NCBI GenBank assembly: GCA_910589115.1
Contig: CAJUSB010000002.1
Span: forward strand, 18,661-82,660
Direction of reading: 5' to 3'
DNA length: 64,000 nucleotides
Origin: an uncultured Clostridia bacterium
GTDB lineage: Bacteria > Bacillota > Clostridia > Oscillospirales > Butyricicoccaceae
Both the position numbers and the translations under genes were made by a program. The notes beneath the pieces are model-generated. The model had not been told where the DNA came from. It made no database searches and was given only the letters and a program-made list of their open reading frames with translations. Shown one piece after another: positions 52,732-60,979 of the stretch (positions are counted from its first letter, which is position 1; every line of letters begins with the position of its first letter).

Positions 52732-53652
52732 ATGTCAGAATACCTGAACAGCCTCAAACTGCGCTCGGATTACAGGGAACTCCGCCGGCGCGGAACACCA
52801 CAATTCCCATGCAGCGTATACCGTACCGTACTAAGCAGCTATGCAGGCGGAGAAGTCCCGTGGCACTGGCATGACGAGGTTGAACTCAAGCTCGTTCTGG
52901 AAGGCCATGCCGAAATCGCCTGCAACGGCAGTACCTTTATCCTGCATCCCGGTGATGGTATGTTCGTAAACGGCGGCGTGCTGCACCGCACGCGGGAATC
53001 CCAAAAAAGCGACTGCATTGTCGGCTCCATCGTATTTGAAATGCCCGTACTGACCGGAAGCCTTGGAAGCGTCTTTGAAGAACAGTATTTCCGCCCGCTC
53101 TATCAGCATCCGTCACTTGCGGTAGTCTGCCTCACCCCCTCCGTAGAATGGCAGTCGCGGGCACTCCAGCAGCTCACCCTCGCCTATGAAGCAGGCACAG
53201 CGGAAGCATATGGTTACGAATTGGAGCTTCGTGCCGGATTGTCGCGCTTCTGGTGTGAGCTGTGCCGTGCCAACCAGTCCATCTTATCCGAACCGCCTGC
53301 GGAAACAGACGACACGGCCGAACGTATCCGCTGTATGCTCTCTTACTTAGAAGAACACTTCACAGAGGAGCTTACCCCCGCCGATCTTGCCAACGCAGCC
53401 CATATCAGCGAACGTGAATGCTTCCGCTGTTTTGACCGTGTACTGGGTGCTTCACCAATCGTCTGCGTCCTGCGCCGCCGCATTGCCTATGCCGCCAAGC
53501 TGCTGCGCGAAACCGATCTGCCAGTTACAGAAATCTGTATGCAGTCCGGGTTCCACAGCCCGAGTTACTTCGGCAAACGCTTCCGTGAACGGATGGGCTG
53601 CACGCCGCGTGCGTTCCGCAGTAAAAGTATTGACGGAAAAAAAGACCCCTGA
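52732..53652 (+). CDS. AraC-family transcriptional regulator with cupin domain
   Basis: Protein of 306 aa. The N-terminal cupin (WHWHDEVELKLVLEGHAEI; HPGDGMFVNGGVLH) probably binds a sugar or similar ligand. The C-terminal pair of helix-turn-helix motifs (TPADLANAAHISERECFRCFDR; LPVTEICMQSGFHSPSYFGKRFRE) is typical of AraC. The AAAGGAGGGA ribosome site is strong. No target operon is adjacent. Confidence 0.92.
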   Translation: MSEYLNSLKLRSDYRELRRRGTPQFPCSVYRTVLSSYAGGEVPWHWHDEVELKLVLEGHAEIACNGSTFILHPGDGMFVNGGVLHRTRESQKSDCIVGSIVFEMPVLTGSLGSVFEEQYFRPLYQHPSLAVVCLTPSVEWQSRALQQLTLAYEAGTAEAYGYELELRAGLSRFWCELCRANQSILSEPPAETDDTAERIRCMLSYLEEHFTEELTPADLANAAHISERECFRCFDRVLGASPIVCVLRRRIAYAAKLLRETDLPVTEICMQSGFHSPSYFGKRFRERMGCTPRAFRSKSIDGKKDP

Positions 53653-53658
53653 TATAAT
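53630..53658 (+). promoter_or_regulatory. Promoter of the Uma2 gene
   Basis: TTGACG (53630-53635), a 17-nt spacer and TATAAT (53653-53658). It overlaps the end of the AraC gene. Confidence 0.8.
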
Positions 53659-53729
53659 ACAATCAATGAATCCGCCGTCTCCCCATTCCTACACAATCAC
53701 ATTCTCATCCAGAAAGGAAGATATTCCAT

Positions 53730-54302
53730 ATGAACCGCAATTTAGCATACCAGGAGGAACCCTGGCAGGAAGTTATCAGCGGTAAAGTCGTCATGATGTC
53801 CCCACGTCCTGCAATCAACCATATCCGCATTTCCGGCAATCTCTTCCAGATTTTCAGCACCTATCTAAAAGGCCGCCGCTGTGAACCTTTCCCGGACGGC
53901 ACGGACCTTTATCTCTCTGAAAAAAACCATTTCATTCCTGATTTCATGATCGTTTGTGACCCGAACAAGGTCAAAGCAAATGCCGTATACGGTGCGCCGG
54001 ATTTTGTCGTTGAAGTGCTCTCTCTCGGCTCACTCAAACGTGACCGCTTCCACAAAATGGCCGCCTATGAAAAGGCCGGCGTGCAGGAATACTGGATCGT
54101 CAACCCCGACAGCCGGTCGATTGAACAATACTGGCTGGAAGATGGAAAGTTTGTACTGCATAACGCCTATGGGATTTATTCCGACGGAATGCTGGAAAAA
54201 ATGACAGAGGAAGAACGCGCTGAAATCGTAACCGAATTCAAATGCCGTCTCTATGACGACCTTGTCATACAGGTCGCAGATATCTTCCAACGCGTCATAT
54301 AA
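53730..54302 (+). CDS. Uma2 family (DUF820) PD-(D/E)xK nuclease-like protein
   Basis: Protein of 190 aa. The catalytic core pattern is present: FIPDFMIVCDPN, then DFVVEVLS, then KMAAYEKAGVQEYWIVNP. This matches Uma2/DUF820, a restriction-endonuclease-like fold common in cyanobacteria and some Clostridia, whose role is unsettled. It has its own promoter and terminator. No methyltransferase or transposase adjoins it. Confidence 0.9.
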   Translation: MNRNLAYQEEPWQEVISGKVVMMSPRPAINHIRISGNLFQIFSTYLKGRRCEPFPDGTDLYLSEKNHFIPDFMIVCDPNKVKANAVYGAPDFVVEVLSLGSLKRDRFHKMAAYEKAGVQEYWIVNPDSRSIEQYWLEDGKFVLHNAYGIYSDGMLEKMTEEERAEIVTEFKCRLYDDLVIQVADIFQRVI

Positions 54303-54312
54303 CACCTGCTGC

Positions 54313-54353
54313 AAAAAAGGGCTGCGGATCATTCCTTTCCGCCGCCCTTTTTT
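54313..54353 (+). terminator. Terminator of the Uma2 gene
   Basis: AAAAAAGGGC...GCGG / CCGC...GCCCTTTTTT stem with a T-run, 10 nt after the stop. Confidence 0.9.
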
Positions 54354-54397
54354 CCGGGACATGCCAGCCGCCGTATGCCACACACCGGCGGCTGGCA

Positions 54398-54547
54398 CTA
54401 TTTCACCGTATGATGTACCCGGTCGCGTTCCTCCGCCCGCTTGGCATTGCCCCAGCGGTCCAGCGAGCCCACCAGATACCCTGTGATCCGGCGAATTCGC
54501 TCAAAACGGATCCCTTCGCCAATCCTGTCTTTCTGTCTATGCTTCAT
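54398..54547 (-). CDS. Small protein like the C-terminal tail of anaerobic ribonucleotide reductase
   Basis: Peptide of 49 aa. The string RIRRITGYLVGSLDRWGNAK followed by RAEERDRVHH resembles the extreme C-terminus of class III ribonucleotide reductase (NrdD, the RITGY region). The Cys-rich zinc site and catalytic domain are absent, so it cannot be an active reductase. An ideal AGGAGGG site 7 nt before the ATG supports translation at 54547. The frame is open upstream to 54790, but with no coding character. The family link is from memory of the motif. Confidence 0.5.
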   Translation of the reverse strand: MKHRQKDRIGEGIRFERIRRITGYLVGSLDRWGNAKRAEERDRVHHTVK

Positions 54548-54768
54548 TGTTTTTCCCTCCTGTTCCTGTGTTCTGCCTCCATTATACCAAAACATCTGTC
54601 CCATTGTACGGACTTGAAAAAATTTTTCTCCGCGTATCTCCACCACCTTCAGCCCCCGGCTCTCATAAAATCCAACCAAATGCGGCATCCTCTTTCCATG
54701 CGGACCGGCCTGCTCCGCAACAGCTCCCCTGCCCGTAAAATTTACCCGGCAGAAGGCCCGCAAATCAG

Positions 54769-54797
54769 TTGACCAAATCGAAAATATCATGTAAAAT
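54769..54797 (+). promoter_or_regulatory. Promoter of the small Cys-rich gene and SDR gene
   Basis: TTGACC (54769-54774), a 17-nt spacer and TAAAAT (54792-54797), about 50 bases before the first start codon. Confidence 0.65.
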
Positions 54798-54847
54798 GAT
54801 AAGGAGAGGCTCCGCCCCTGGGGCCTTCCGGAAAAGGAGCATTTACC

Positions 54848-55000
54848 ATGACCGATTTCATTATTTGCGTTGCCCTGATCGTGTTTGTCTGCCTTACGCT
54901 GCGCATCTGGCGGAGATACAGCAGCAACTGCAAGAATTGCCCGCGTTCAGCCGAATGCAGGAAATACAAGGAGGATTCCTCATGCAAAAACAAGCACTGA
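54848..55000 (+). CDS. Small Cys-rich membrane protein, 50 aa
   Basis: MTDFIICVALIVFVCLTL is a membrane helix, followed by basic IWRRYSS and a Cys-rich tail with CKNCPRSAEC and a later Cys. This resembles FeoB-associated Cys-rich membrane proteins, though no feo gene is near. The AAAAGGAGC site is strong. Its 3' end overlaps the start of the SDR gene by 19 nt in another frame, which indicates translational coupling. Confidence 0.6.
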   Translation: MTDFIICVALIVFVCLTLRIWRRYSSNCKNCPRSAECRKYKEDSSCKNKH

Positions 55001-55779
55001 TCACCGGCGCATCCTCCGGAATTGGACGAGATATGGCGCGGATTCTGTCCGGCATGGGCTATGAACTGATCCTGGTAGCCCGCCGCGAGGACCGCCTGAA
55101 AGCATTGGCAGCCGAGCTTCCGGTTCCCTGCACTGTGCTTACCGCTGACCTGTCCGATATGCAGGAATGCCGCCTGGTCTATCGTGCTGCACGCAGCGAA
55201 TCACTCGATATCGTCATTAACAATGCAGGCTTCGGCCTGTTTGGCGCATTCAGCGAAACCAGTTTGGACGATGAATTGCGCATGATTCAAACCAACATCC
55301 TGGCAGTGCATGTGCTGACAAAACTTTTCCTGCGCGATTTTCGCGAGAGAAACCACGGATATATCTTAAATGTCGCCTCTTCTGCCGGATTTATGGCGGG
55401 CGGACCGCTGATGTCAACCTATTACGCTACAAAAAGCTATGTCCTCCGCCTGACACAGGCCATACGCGAAGAACTCCGCCATGAGGGCAGTGCAGTCTCT
55501 GTATGTGCACTCTGCCCCGGGCCTGTCAATACCGAATTCAACCAGGTCGCTAATGTACGCTTTGCCCTGCCGGGACTGCGCAGTGAGGATACCGCGCGAT
55601 ATGCCATTGAAGGAATGTTATCCGGTCGCGGCATTATGGTGCCCGGCGTTGCGATGAATCTTTCACTTGCGGCAAAGCACCTCATCCCGGAAACATTGTT
55701 GACCCGGATCACTTACCACTTTCAAAAACGGAAGTTGGACGGCAGCGCACCGGAAACGACCGTGCGCTCATCACAATGA
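54982..55779 (+). CDS. Short-chain dehydrogenase/reductase
   Basis: Protein of 265 aa, classical SDR. The cofactor motif is TGASSGIG (residues 8-15), then NNAG and the catalytic Ser with YYATK (Tyr-x-x-x-Lys). It is an NAD(P)(H)-dependent oxidoreductase of unknown substrate, in the YqjQ/DltE-like group by general appearance. The ATG at 54982 has an AAGGAGGA site; the longer open frame upstream holds the small Cys-rich gene in another frame. Confidence 0.9.
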   Translation: MQKQALITGASSGIGRDMARILSGMGYELILVARREDRLKALAAELPVPCTVLTADLSDMQECRLVYRAARSESLDIVINNAGFGLFGAFSETSLDDELRMIQTNILAVHVLTKLFLRDFRERNHGYILNVASSAGFMAGGPLMSTYYATKSYVLRLTQAIREELRHEGSAVSVCALCPGPVNTEFNQVANVRFALPGLRSEDTARYAIEGMLSGRGIMVPGVAMNLSLAAKHLIPETLLTRITYHFQKRKLDGSAPETTVRSSQ

Positions 55780-55786
55780 AACGAAC

Positions 55787-56015
55787 CGGCACGCCTGCGG
55801 GCGGGCCGGTCTACTGCAAACCAATACACCGAACCCCTAACGTCCCCCGTCCCGCCCGCAGGCGTGATGAAGCTTTTACTCAATTTTTTCTCGAAAAAAT
55901 TGCGGGAGTCCAGAGGGCAGCGCCCTTTGGCGCCGTCCGCGGAGGACGCCTCCCCGGCGAGGGGCGGGAGTCCAGAGGGCAGCGCCCTTTGGCGCCGTCT
56001 GCGGAGGACATCCCG
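55787..56015 (+). repeat. Composite intergenic repeat, long copy
   Basis: ACCGGC...GCCGGT hairpin (about 55785-55811), GTCCCGCCCGCAGGCG, AT palindrome CAATTTTTTC-TC-GAAAAAATTG (55881-55902), then two tandem units of GGGAGTCCAGAGGGCAGCGC with CCTTTGGCGCCGTC. It lies between the SDR gene and the next gene. Confidence 0.9.
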
Positions 56016-56043
56016 GGGATACTTATGAAAGGATGTTTGTCCC

Positions 56044-57024
56044 ATGAGTGAGAGACCCAGAAAACAACCTCAAAAATTGACCGCGCGGCGCGTCCTCTTC
56101 CAGTGGCGTTTCCCGGTCATTATCGTCCTATTCTTAATTGTTCTGTGCTGCATCCCCGTCGGACTGCTGACCCACCTCCTCTCGAAGCCCAAAGAACCAG
56201 AAGCGCCCCGCACGGATGAGCAATACCAGCTCGCGGTTTACGACACGCTGCTTGCCGAAAACCATGAGTTACCCGCTAATATGAGTCCCCAACAGATCCT
56301 TGTCACCCTTGCCCCGGGCAGCACGGGCGTGGATTTTGACGATAATGGCCGCGTCCTGCTCTGCATGTGGCACAGGAATCCTGAAACCTATCCGGCTGGG
56401 ACCGACGTCACCCTTTCTTATGACAATGTGACAGCCGTCTCACTCAAGGAGCTGACCATCTGGTATTCCAACCCTACGCATAACAAGGAATTCGGCAAAG
56501 ACAATGTTGATTTGCGCTTGCAGCAGCTGTTCGGCCTGCCGCCGCTGACCGATGACAACTCCAAAAACACGCATTTTACGGTTTTCTGGGTCAATCCAGA
56601 GAGTGTTGTCCGGCCCGCCTATTCTTCCGATGTGATGACTACGGTCATGACAAACAGTTTTGTTTCGCAGCCGGACGATGTCTTTTACAACTGGTTCACT
56701 GCGAATACCCATTATAATTACTGCATGGTCAACCGTGCATGGACGCGCATGGGCTACACTTACGACTGGTATCCCTACGAAGAGGGGCCAAACGACACCC
56801 TGGAAGAAAAGGCCGCACGGCACTTTGGACTCACCGAGTTCCTCGTCAACAAGGATCAAACAATTCACGTCGTCAGCACCAGCACAACGAGCAATTTCCT
56901 CCAGCAGCTCGCAGCTGACGCTTCCACCTTTGCCAACACCCCCGCTGAAGGTGGCGAGACCGAGGCCGACGCCAAAGACAATGCCAACGCCGACGCAAAA
57001 GATGACAAAGATAAAAAATCCTAA
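56044..57024 (+). CDS. Membrane-anchored protein of unknown function
   Basis: Protein of 326 aa. A basic cytoplasmic start is followed by one membrane helix (about 24-46) and an extracellular domain (about 60-290) rich in Tyr, Trp, Asn and Asp. The last 30 residues are low-complexity Asp/Ala/Lys/Asn. No family was recognised. The type II topology suggests a cell-envelope role. The ATG follows AAAGGATG, an acceptable site. A bidirectional terminator separates it from flhB. Confidence 0.75.
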   Translation: MSERPRKQPQKLTARRVLFQWRFPVIIVLFLIVLCCIPVGLLTHLLSKPKEPEAPRTDEQYQLAVYDTLLAENHELPANMSPQQILVTLAPGSTGVDFDDNGRVLLCMWHRNPETYPAGTDVTLSYDNVTAVSLKELTIWYSNPTHNKEFGKDNVDLRLQQLFGLPPLTDDNSKNTHFTVFWVNPESVVRPAYSSDVMTTVMTNSFVSQPDDVFYNWFTANTHYNYCMVNRAWTRMGYTYDWYPYEEGPNDTLEEKAARHFGLTEFLVNKDQTIHVVSTSTTSNFLQQLAADASTFANTPAEGGETEADAKDNANADAKDDKDKKS

Positions 57025-57030
57025 CGCTTT

Positions 57031-57171
57031 CTTTCGCAGGGCGCTGCCCTGCATCCGCGATTTTTTTGTAAAAAAATCGAGAAAAACTTTATCCCCACTG
57101 CGGCGGGGAATGGGTACGGTTATGACTGCTTTTGCATTCTGCCCCGCCCGCCACAAGGACGGCGGGCGGGG
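57031..57171 (+). repeat. Composite intergenic repeat with variant AT palindrome
   Basis: GCAGGGCGCTGCCCTGC, AT palindrome CGATTTTTTTG-TAAAAAAATCG (57058-57079), CCCCACTGCGGCGGGGAATGG, then hairpin CCCCGCCCGCC - ACAAGGAC - GGCGGGCGGGG (57142-57171). Confidence 0.9.
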
Positions 57172-57216
57172 TGGTTTCATGCGTTTATTATTTGTGGTTA
57201 TTTTCATATGGATAGT

Positions 57217-57246
57217 AAAAAGAGGCCCGGACAGGCCTCTTTTTTC
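57217..57246. terminator. Bidirectional terminator between the unknown gene and flhB
   Basis: AAAAAGAGGCC...AGGCCTCTTTTTT, with a short loop and A/T runs on both sides. It ends the plus-strand gene and the minus-strand flagellar operon. Confidence 0.9.
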
Positions 57247-57277
57247 TGTGGAAATTGCAAGCTGATTTTTTCGTTAT

Positions 57278-58354
57278 TTATGCTTTTTCGCTTGCCTCGA
57301 TTTCATCCAGTTTATACAGGAATACAAGAACCTCTGCAACTGCACCGTATAACTCCGGCGGGATTTCAAAGCCAATCTCCGCCTGCGCATAAAGCGCCCG
57401 CGCAACCATGACATTCTCAACGACCGCTACATGATGCTGTTCCGCAACCTGCACAATCCGAAGCGCCAGAGAATCCCGCCCCTTTGCCAGCACGATTGGC
57501 GCTTCATCCTGGCCGAGCTTATATCGCAGTGCGACTGCGTAATGCGTCGGGTTACGGACTACCACGTCTGCCCCCGGCACCTGCTGCATCATGCGCTGCT
57601 GTGCCATGCGCCGCTGGAGCTCCTTAATCTTCCCCTTGACCTGCGGGTCGCCTTCGGTCTGCTTATATTCTTCCTTGACTTCCTGCTTGGACATCTTCAT
57701 TTCTCGTTCATAATCCCACCACTGGTACAGGAAGTCAAACAGCGCCAGCACCAGGAACGCCAAACCAACTTTGAGCATCATGGAGTAAATCTGGCTAAAT
57801 ACATGGCTGCACGCATCCCGCACCTCCATATCCAGATAATTCACAGAATGCTGAAGCAGGTCGGAAACACAAGTATAGATCAGCACCAGCAGAATCGTGA
57901 TTTTCAGTATCCCTTTTACCGCCTCAATCACGCTGCGCAGGGAAAACAATCGCTTGAAACCCTGTAGCGGACTGATTCGGTTAAACTTAGGCCGGAGCAG
58001 CTCGCCGGTCACAAGTCCGCGCGTCTGCGCAAAGGTTGCAGCAACCGCAACCAATACCGTGAGCAGCAGCAACGGCCCCGCTGTTTTAATAACCACCAGG
58101 ATACTTTGGTAAAACAACTCTTGTATCAGATCCAGACCTGCGCCAAGCGGCGCCTGCCTGGCACAGACAAAACAAAACTGAAACAGCTCCACAAGCCCCG
58201 TGACCATCCCGACAAACATAAGCCGGAGCGCAAACGTACTGGTAAACAGCGTCGCAACAGCGATTGCGTCCTTACTCATGAACACATGGCCCTTTTTTCG
58301 TTCGTCTCGCCGCTTTTTCGGGGTCGCCTTTTCGGTTTTGGATTCGCCAGCCAT
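57278..58354 (-). CDS. flhB: Flagellar export protein FlhB
   Basis: Protein of 358 aa. Four membrane helices are followed by a cytoplasmic domain with the autocleavage site NPTH (268-271), which controls the switch from rod/hook to filament export. The opening GESKTEKATPKKRRDERKKG is conserved. The ATG two codons after the first one is better spaced from the GGGGG site. It is last in the flagellar operon here; flhA, its usual partner downstream, is absent. Confidence 0.96.
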   Translation of the reverse strand: MAGESKTEKATPKKRRDERKKGHVFMSKDAIAVATLFTSTFALRLMFVGMVTGLVELFQFCFVCARQAPLGAGLDLIQELFYQSILVVIKTAGPLLLLTVLVAVAATFAQTRGLVTGELLRPKFNRISPLQGFKRLFSLRSVIEAVKGILKITILLVLIYTCVSDLLQHSVNYLDMEVRDACSHVFSQIYSMMLKVGLAFLVLALFDFLYQWWDYEREMKMSKQEVKEEYKQTEGDPQVKGKIKELQRRMAQQRMMQQVPGADVVVRNPTHYAVALRYKLGQDEAPIVLAKGRDSLALRIVQVAEQHHVAVVENVMVARALYAQAEIGFEIPPELYGAVAEVLVFLYKLDEIEASEKA

Positions 58355-58459
58355 TTGCATCCCCCCTTTGGCCCCGTAAAGAAATACACATCATGTCCCG
58401 GATGGGAGCCCGGGCTCTCAATGGCCCCAGCCGTCCCATACCGGCACAAAAGAATACGC

Positions 58460-58494
58460 GCTGCGACGAAGACGCTTTTGTCCTCCGTCGCAGC
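58460..58494 (-). other. Hairpin between fliR and flhB
   Basis: GCTGCGACG/CGTCGCAGC, a perfect 9-bp stem with a 17-nt loop, in the 154-bp gap. It may reduce read-through to flhB or stabilise the upstream mRNA. Confidence 0.6.
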
Positions 58495-58508
58495 ACCGTA
58501 AAAACACG

Positions 58509-59285
58509 CTATGCGCCGCCCATCAGCCCCAGCACTTCCTCGAGTGCATTCAACATACCCGATTCCACACGCAGAAGATACTCGGTGAAAGGCGACAGCA
58601 TCAATAACAACATCGAAAGGCCGATCAGGACCTTAAGCTCTATGTTGATCGCAAATACATTGATTTGCGGAATGACCTTCATTAAAATCCCCATGCCAAC
58701 CTGACCCATCAGCTCAGTCGCCAGGATCGGAAGGCTCAGCTTCACAGAAAGCAGCACACACTCAGCAAACAGCTCCACCGCACGATTGGCCAGCATATCC
58801 CCAAAGGCCGCCGCCCCATATGGGACAACCTCCCCCGAGGTCAGCATGATCCGCAGCAGGGTGATATGCCCGTTGGCTGCAAAAAAGACCAAAATTGCCA
58901 GCATATTCAGCAGGCTTGCCGTTGTGGTCAGCGAGGCCTGTGCGCCTGCATCATACATACGCGCCATGCTCATACCCATTTGGGTATCCACAACTTCACC
59001 CGCCTGCTCCGGCACATACAGGAAGAATTGGATAATGATTGAAAACACAACCCCTATCCCAAATTCCAGCAGTACCTTGATTGCAAATTCGAGCGCCGTG
59101 CGCGGCATGACCGCCTCACCCGTATAAAACGAACTCACAACCGCTGACATCGCAATCACGATCCCGCCTTTATAATAGGCCGGAAAATTGCTTCTCCCAA
59201 ACAGCGGGTTTGTCAGGATAAATCCTGACATACGCATCACAATGTACAGAAACAGCGTCAAGCTGTCCCAATTTATCAGTCCCAT
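58509..59285 (-). CDS. fliR: Flagellar export gate protein FliR
   Basis: Protein of 258 aa with about six membrane helices. It forms the export gate with FliP and FliQ. Family features are RMSGFILTNPLFG at the start, EFGIGVVFSIIIQFFLYVPEQAGEVVDTQMG in the middle and MGQVGMGILMKVIPQINVFAINIELK later. It starts 1 nt after fliQ ends. Confidence 0.95.
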   Translation of the reverse strand: MGLINWDSLTLFLYIVMRMSGFILTNPLFGRSNFPAYYKGGIVIAMSAVVSSFYTGEAVMPRTALEFAIKVLLEFGIGVVFSIIIQFFLYVPEQAGEVVDTQMGMSMARMYDAGAQASLTTTASLLNMLAILVFFAANGHITLLRIMLTSGEVVPYGAAAFGDMLANRAVELFAECVLLSVKLSLPILATELMGQVGMGILMKVIPQINVFAINIELKVLIGLSMLLLMLSPFTEYLLRVESGMLNALEEVLGLMGGA

Positions 59286-59286
59286 G

Positions 59287-59544
59287 CTATTTCATCAGCT
59301 CAAACAGGCCGATCGAAAACTCGCTCAGCTGCATCATCATCCAACTGCCGCCTACGACGAGGAAAAGCACCACCACGATCAGCTTGAGTGTAAAAGCAAT
59401 CGTCTGCTCGTGAATCTGGGTGACCGCCTGCAAAATCGCAGTAGCCACACCAACCGTCAGGCCCAGCAGCAGTATCGGCGCAGCAAGACGGATCGCAACC
59501 CCAACCGCATCGCGGAAAACATCAGTGACCTGCGAAACTCCCAT
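59287..59544 (-). CDS. fliQ: Flagellar export gate protein FliQ
   Basis: Protein of 85 aa with two membrane helices, the usual FliQ size. The stretch VTDVFRDAVGVAIRLAAPILLLGLTVGVATAILQAVTQIHEQTIAF is typical. It lies tightly between fliP and fliR. Confidence 0.95.
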   Translation of the reverse strand: MGVSQVTDVFRDAVGVAIRLAAPILLLGLTVGVATAILQAVTQIHEQTIAFTLKLIVVVLFLVVGGSWMMMQLSEFSIGLFELMK

Positions 59545-59559
59545 TTCTTACCCCTTTCA

Positions 59560-60237
59560 CTAACGAATCCCCTGCACCAGCGTCGAAAACAGCAGCTCCC
59601 AGCCGTTAATCGTAATGAACAGCAACAGCTTGAACGGCGTAGAAATCATCGCCGGAGGCAGCATAATCATACCCATCGACATCAGCGTCGATGAAACAAT
59701 TACGTCAATCAACAGGAAGGGGATATACAGATAAAACCCGATTTGAAACGCCTTTTTCAGCTCGCTCGTAATAAATGCAGGCGTTACGACACGCAGCGGC
59801 AGCTCTTCTGCAAGGCTGCTGATCTCCCCCTCGGGCAGCTCGGTCTGCGACAACTCGCAAAACAACTCGAGCGATGTCATTTCTGTCTGGTGCAGCATGT
59901 AATCCTTCAGCGGCACACTCGCCCGGGTAAAAAATTCAGCCTGCTCGATCTCCCCGTTTACATAGGGTGTATAGGCCTGCTGGTTAATCTGATCGATCGT
60001 TGGTCCCATGGTGAACAGCGTCAGAAACATTGCAATCCCGACCAGCACCATATTCGGCGGGGTCTGCTGTGTACCCAGCGCATTGCGCAGAAAGGAAAGT
60101 GAGATCACATACCTCGTGAAAGAGGTCGTCATCACCACCAGCGACGGCAGCAGGGTCAGCATCGCGGTCAGGAAAATGAATTCTATCGCACTGATGCCGT
60201 CACCGTTTATATTGATAAATCCATCCAGAGTATTCAT
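59560..60237 (-). CDS. fliP: Flagellar export gate protein FliP
   Basis: Protein of 225 aa with about four membrane helices. Signatures are TSFTRYVISLSFLRNALGTQQTPPN and IGFYLYIPFLLIDVIVSSTLMSMGMIMLPP. No cleavable signal peptide is obvious. It overlaps fliO by 4 nt. Confidence 0.96.
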   Translation of the reverse strand: MNTLDGFININGDGISAIEFIFLTAMLTLLPSLVVMTTSFTRYVISLSFLRNALGTQQTPPNMVLVGIAMFLTLFTMGPTIDQINQQAYTPYVNGEIEQAEFFTRASVPLKDYMLHQTEMTSLELFCELSQTELPEGEISSLAEELPLRVVTPAFITSELKKAFQIGFYLYIPFLLIDVIVSSTLMSMGMIMLPPAMISTPFKLLLFITINGWELLFSTLVQGIR

Positions 60238-60575
60238 TTTTTCTTCTCCACGGACTTGCGAAGGGCAGTCAAAAAGTCAGTCGCCGGAACCGGCTCCGGG
60301 GCGGACAGCCACTTCGCGGAATCCTCCTCCGAAAGCTCGGCCAGCACGCTGATACCGCCCTGCGCCACTCCCAGAAGAAGGCATTTTTGGTGCACCCGCA
60401 CCAGTACCAGGCGCTCTGCGCGTCCTACCGGGATCTGCCGTAAAACATACAGATCCCCCATGCGCGCTGCACCGGGCAGGCCTGTGCCGTATTTTCCAAC
60501 CAGACGCGTGGCCGCGTAGGCCAGCGCCAGAATCAGAAGGACGGCCGTCAGCATCCCCAGCAAATCCAAAATCAC
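60234..60575 (-). CDS. fliO: Flagellar biosynthesis protein FliO
   Basis: Protein of 113 aa. One N-terminal membrane helix (LGMLTAVLLILALAYAATRLV) is followed by a small cytoplasmic domain with QIPVGRAERLVLVRVHQKCLLLGV, as in FliO/FliZ proteins. It assists FliP assembly. Its start overlaps cheY and its end overlaps fliP, both by 4 nt. Confidence 0.9.
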   Translation of the reverse strand: MILDLLGMLTAVLLILALAYAATRLVGKYGTGLPGAARMGDLYVLRQIPVGRAERLVLVRVHQKCLLLGVAQGGISVLAELSEEDSAKWLSAPEPVPATDFLTALRKSVEKKK

Positions 60576-60937
60576 GGGCTGCCCAGAATCGACGTTACGG
60601 TCTTCAAAATGCGGTCGGGCTTGAAGGGCTTAACGATAAAGTCCTTTGCGCCTGCGGTAATTGCTTCGATAACCATAGCCTCCTGCCCCATCGCCGAACA
60701 CATGACGACATTGGCCGCCGGGTTTTTCGCACGAATGGCCTTCAGGGCCTCCAGCCCATCCATATTGGGCATCGTAATATCCATAATCACCAAATCCGGT
60801 GAAATCTCAGTAAACTTATCGACCGCATCCGCACCGTCCACCGCTTCGTAAAGATCGGTATAACCGTTTTTGCTCAGGGCATCCTTAACAACCTTGCGCA
60901 TGAACGCCGCGTCATCGACACATAAAATTTTTGCCAT
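60572..60937 (-). CDS. cheY: Chemotaxis response regulator CheY
   Basis: Protein of 121 aa, a single receiver domain. D8/D9, the phospho-acceptor D53 (LVIMDITMPNMDG) and the KPF lysine near 103 are present. Phosphorylated CheY binds the switch proteins FliM/FliY and alters motor rotation. The ATG at 60937 is well spaced from GAGGAGTG; one 3 codons earlier is too close. Confidence 0.95.
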   Translation of the reverse strand: MAKILCVDDAAFMRKVVKDALSKNGYTDLYEAVDGADAVDKFTEISPDLVIMDITMPNMDGLEALKAIRAKNPAANVVMCSAMGQEAMVIEAITAGAKDFIVKPFKPDRILKTVTSILGSP

Positions 60938-60979
60938 TTCATTCACTCCTCATTTCTGAATTCCTGATGTCAAAAGGCC

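Noticed and set aside
54548..54790. N-terminal extension of the small NrdD-like gene to 130 codons
   Set aside because: The ideal ribosome site lies inside this frame, directly before the internal ATG at 54547, and the extension does not look coding.
55860..55960. Open frames across the composite repeats that encode recurring strings such as FTQFFLEKIAGVQRAAPFG
   Set aside because: They recur only because the DNA repeats recur, appear in different frames and orientations, have no ribosome sites, and the sequence is constrained as palindromes instead.
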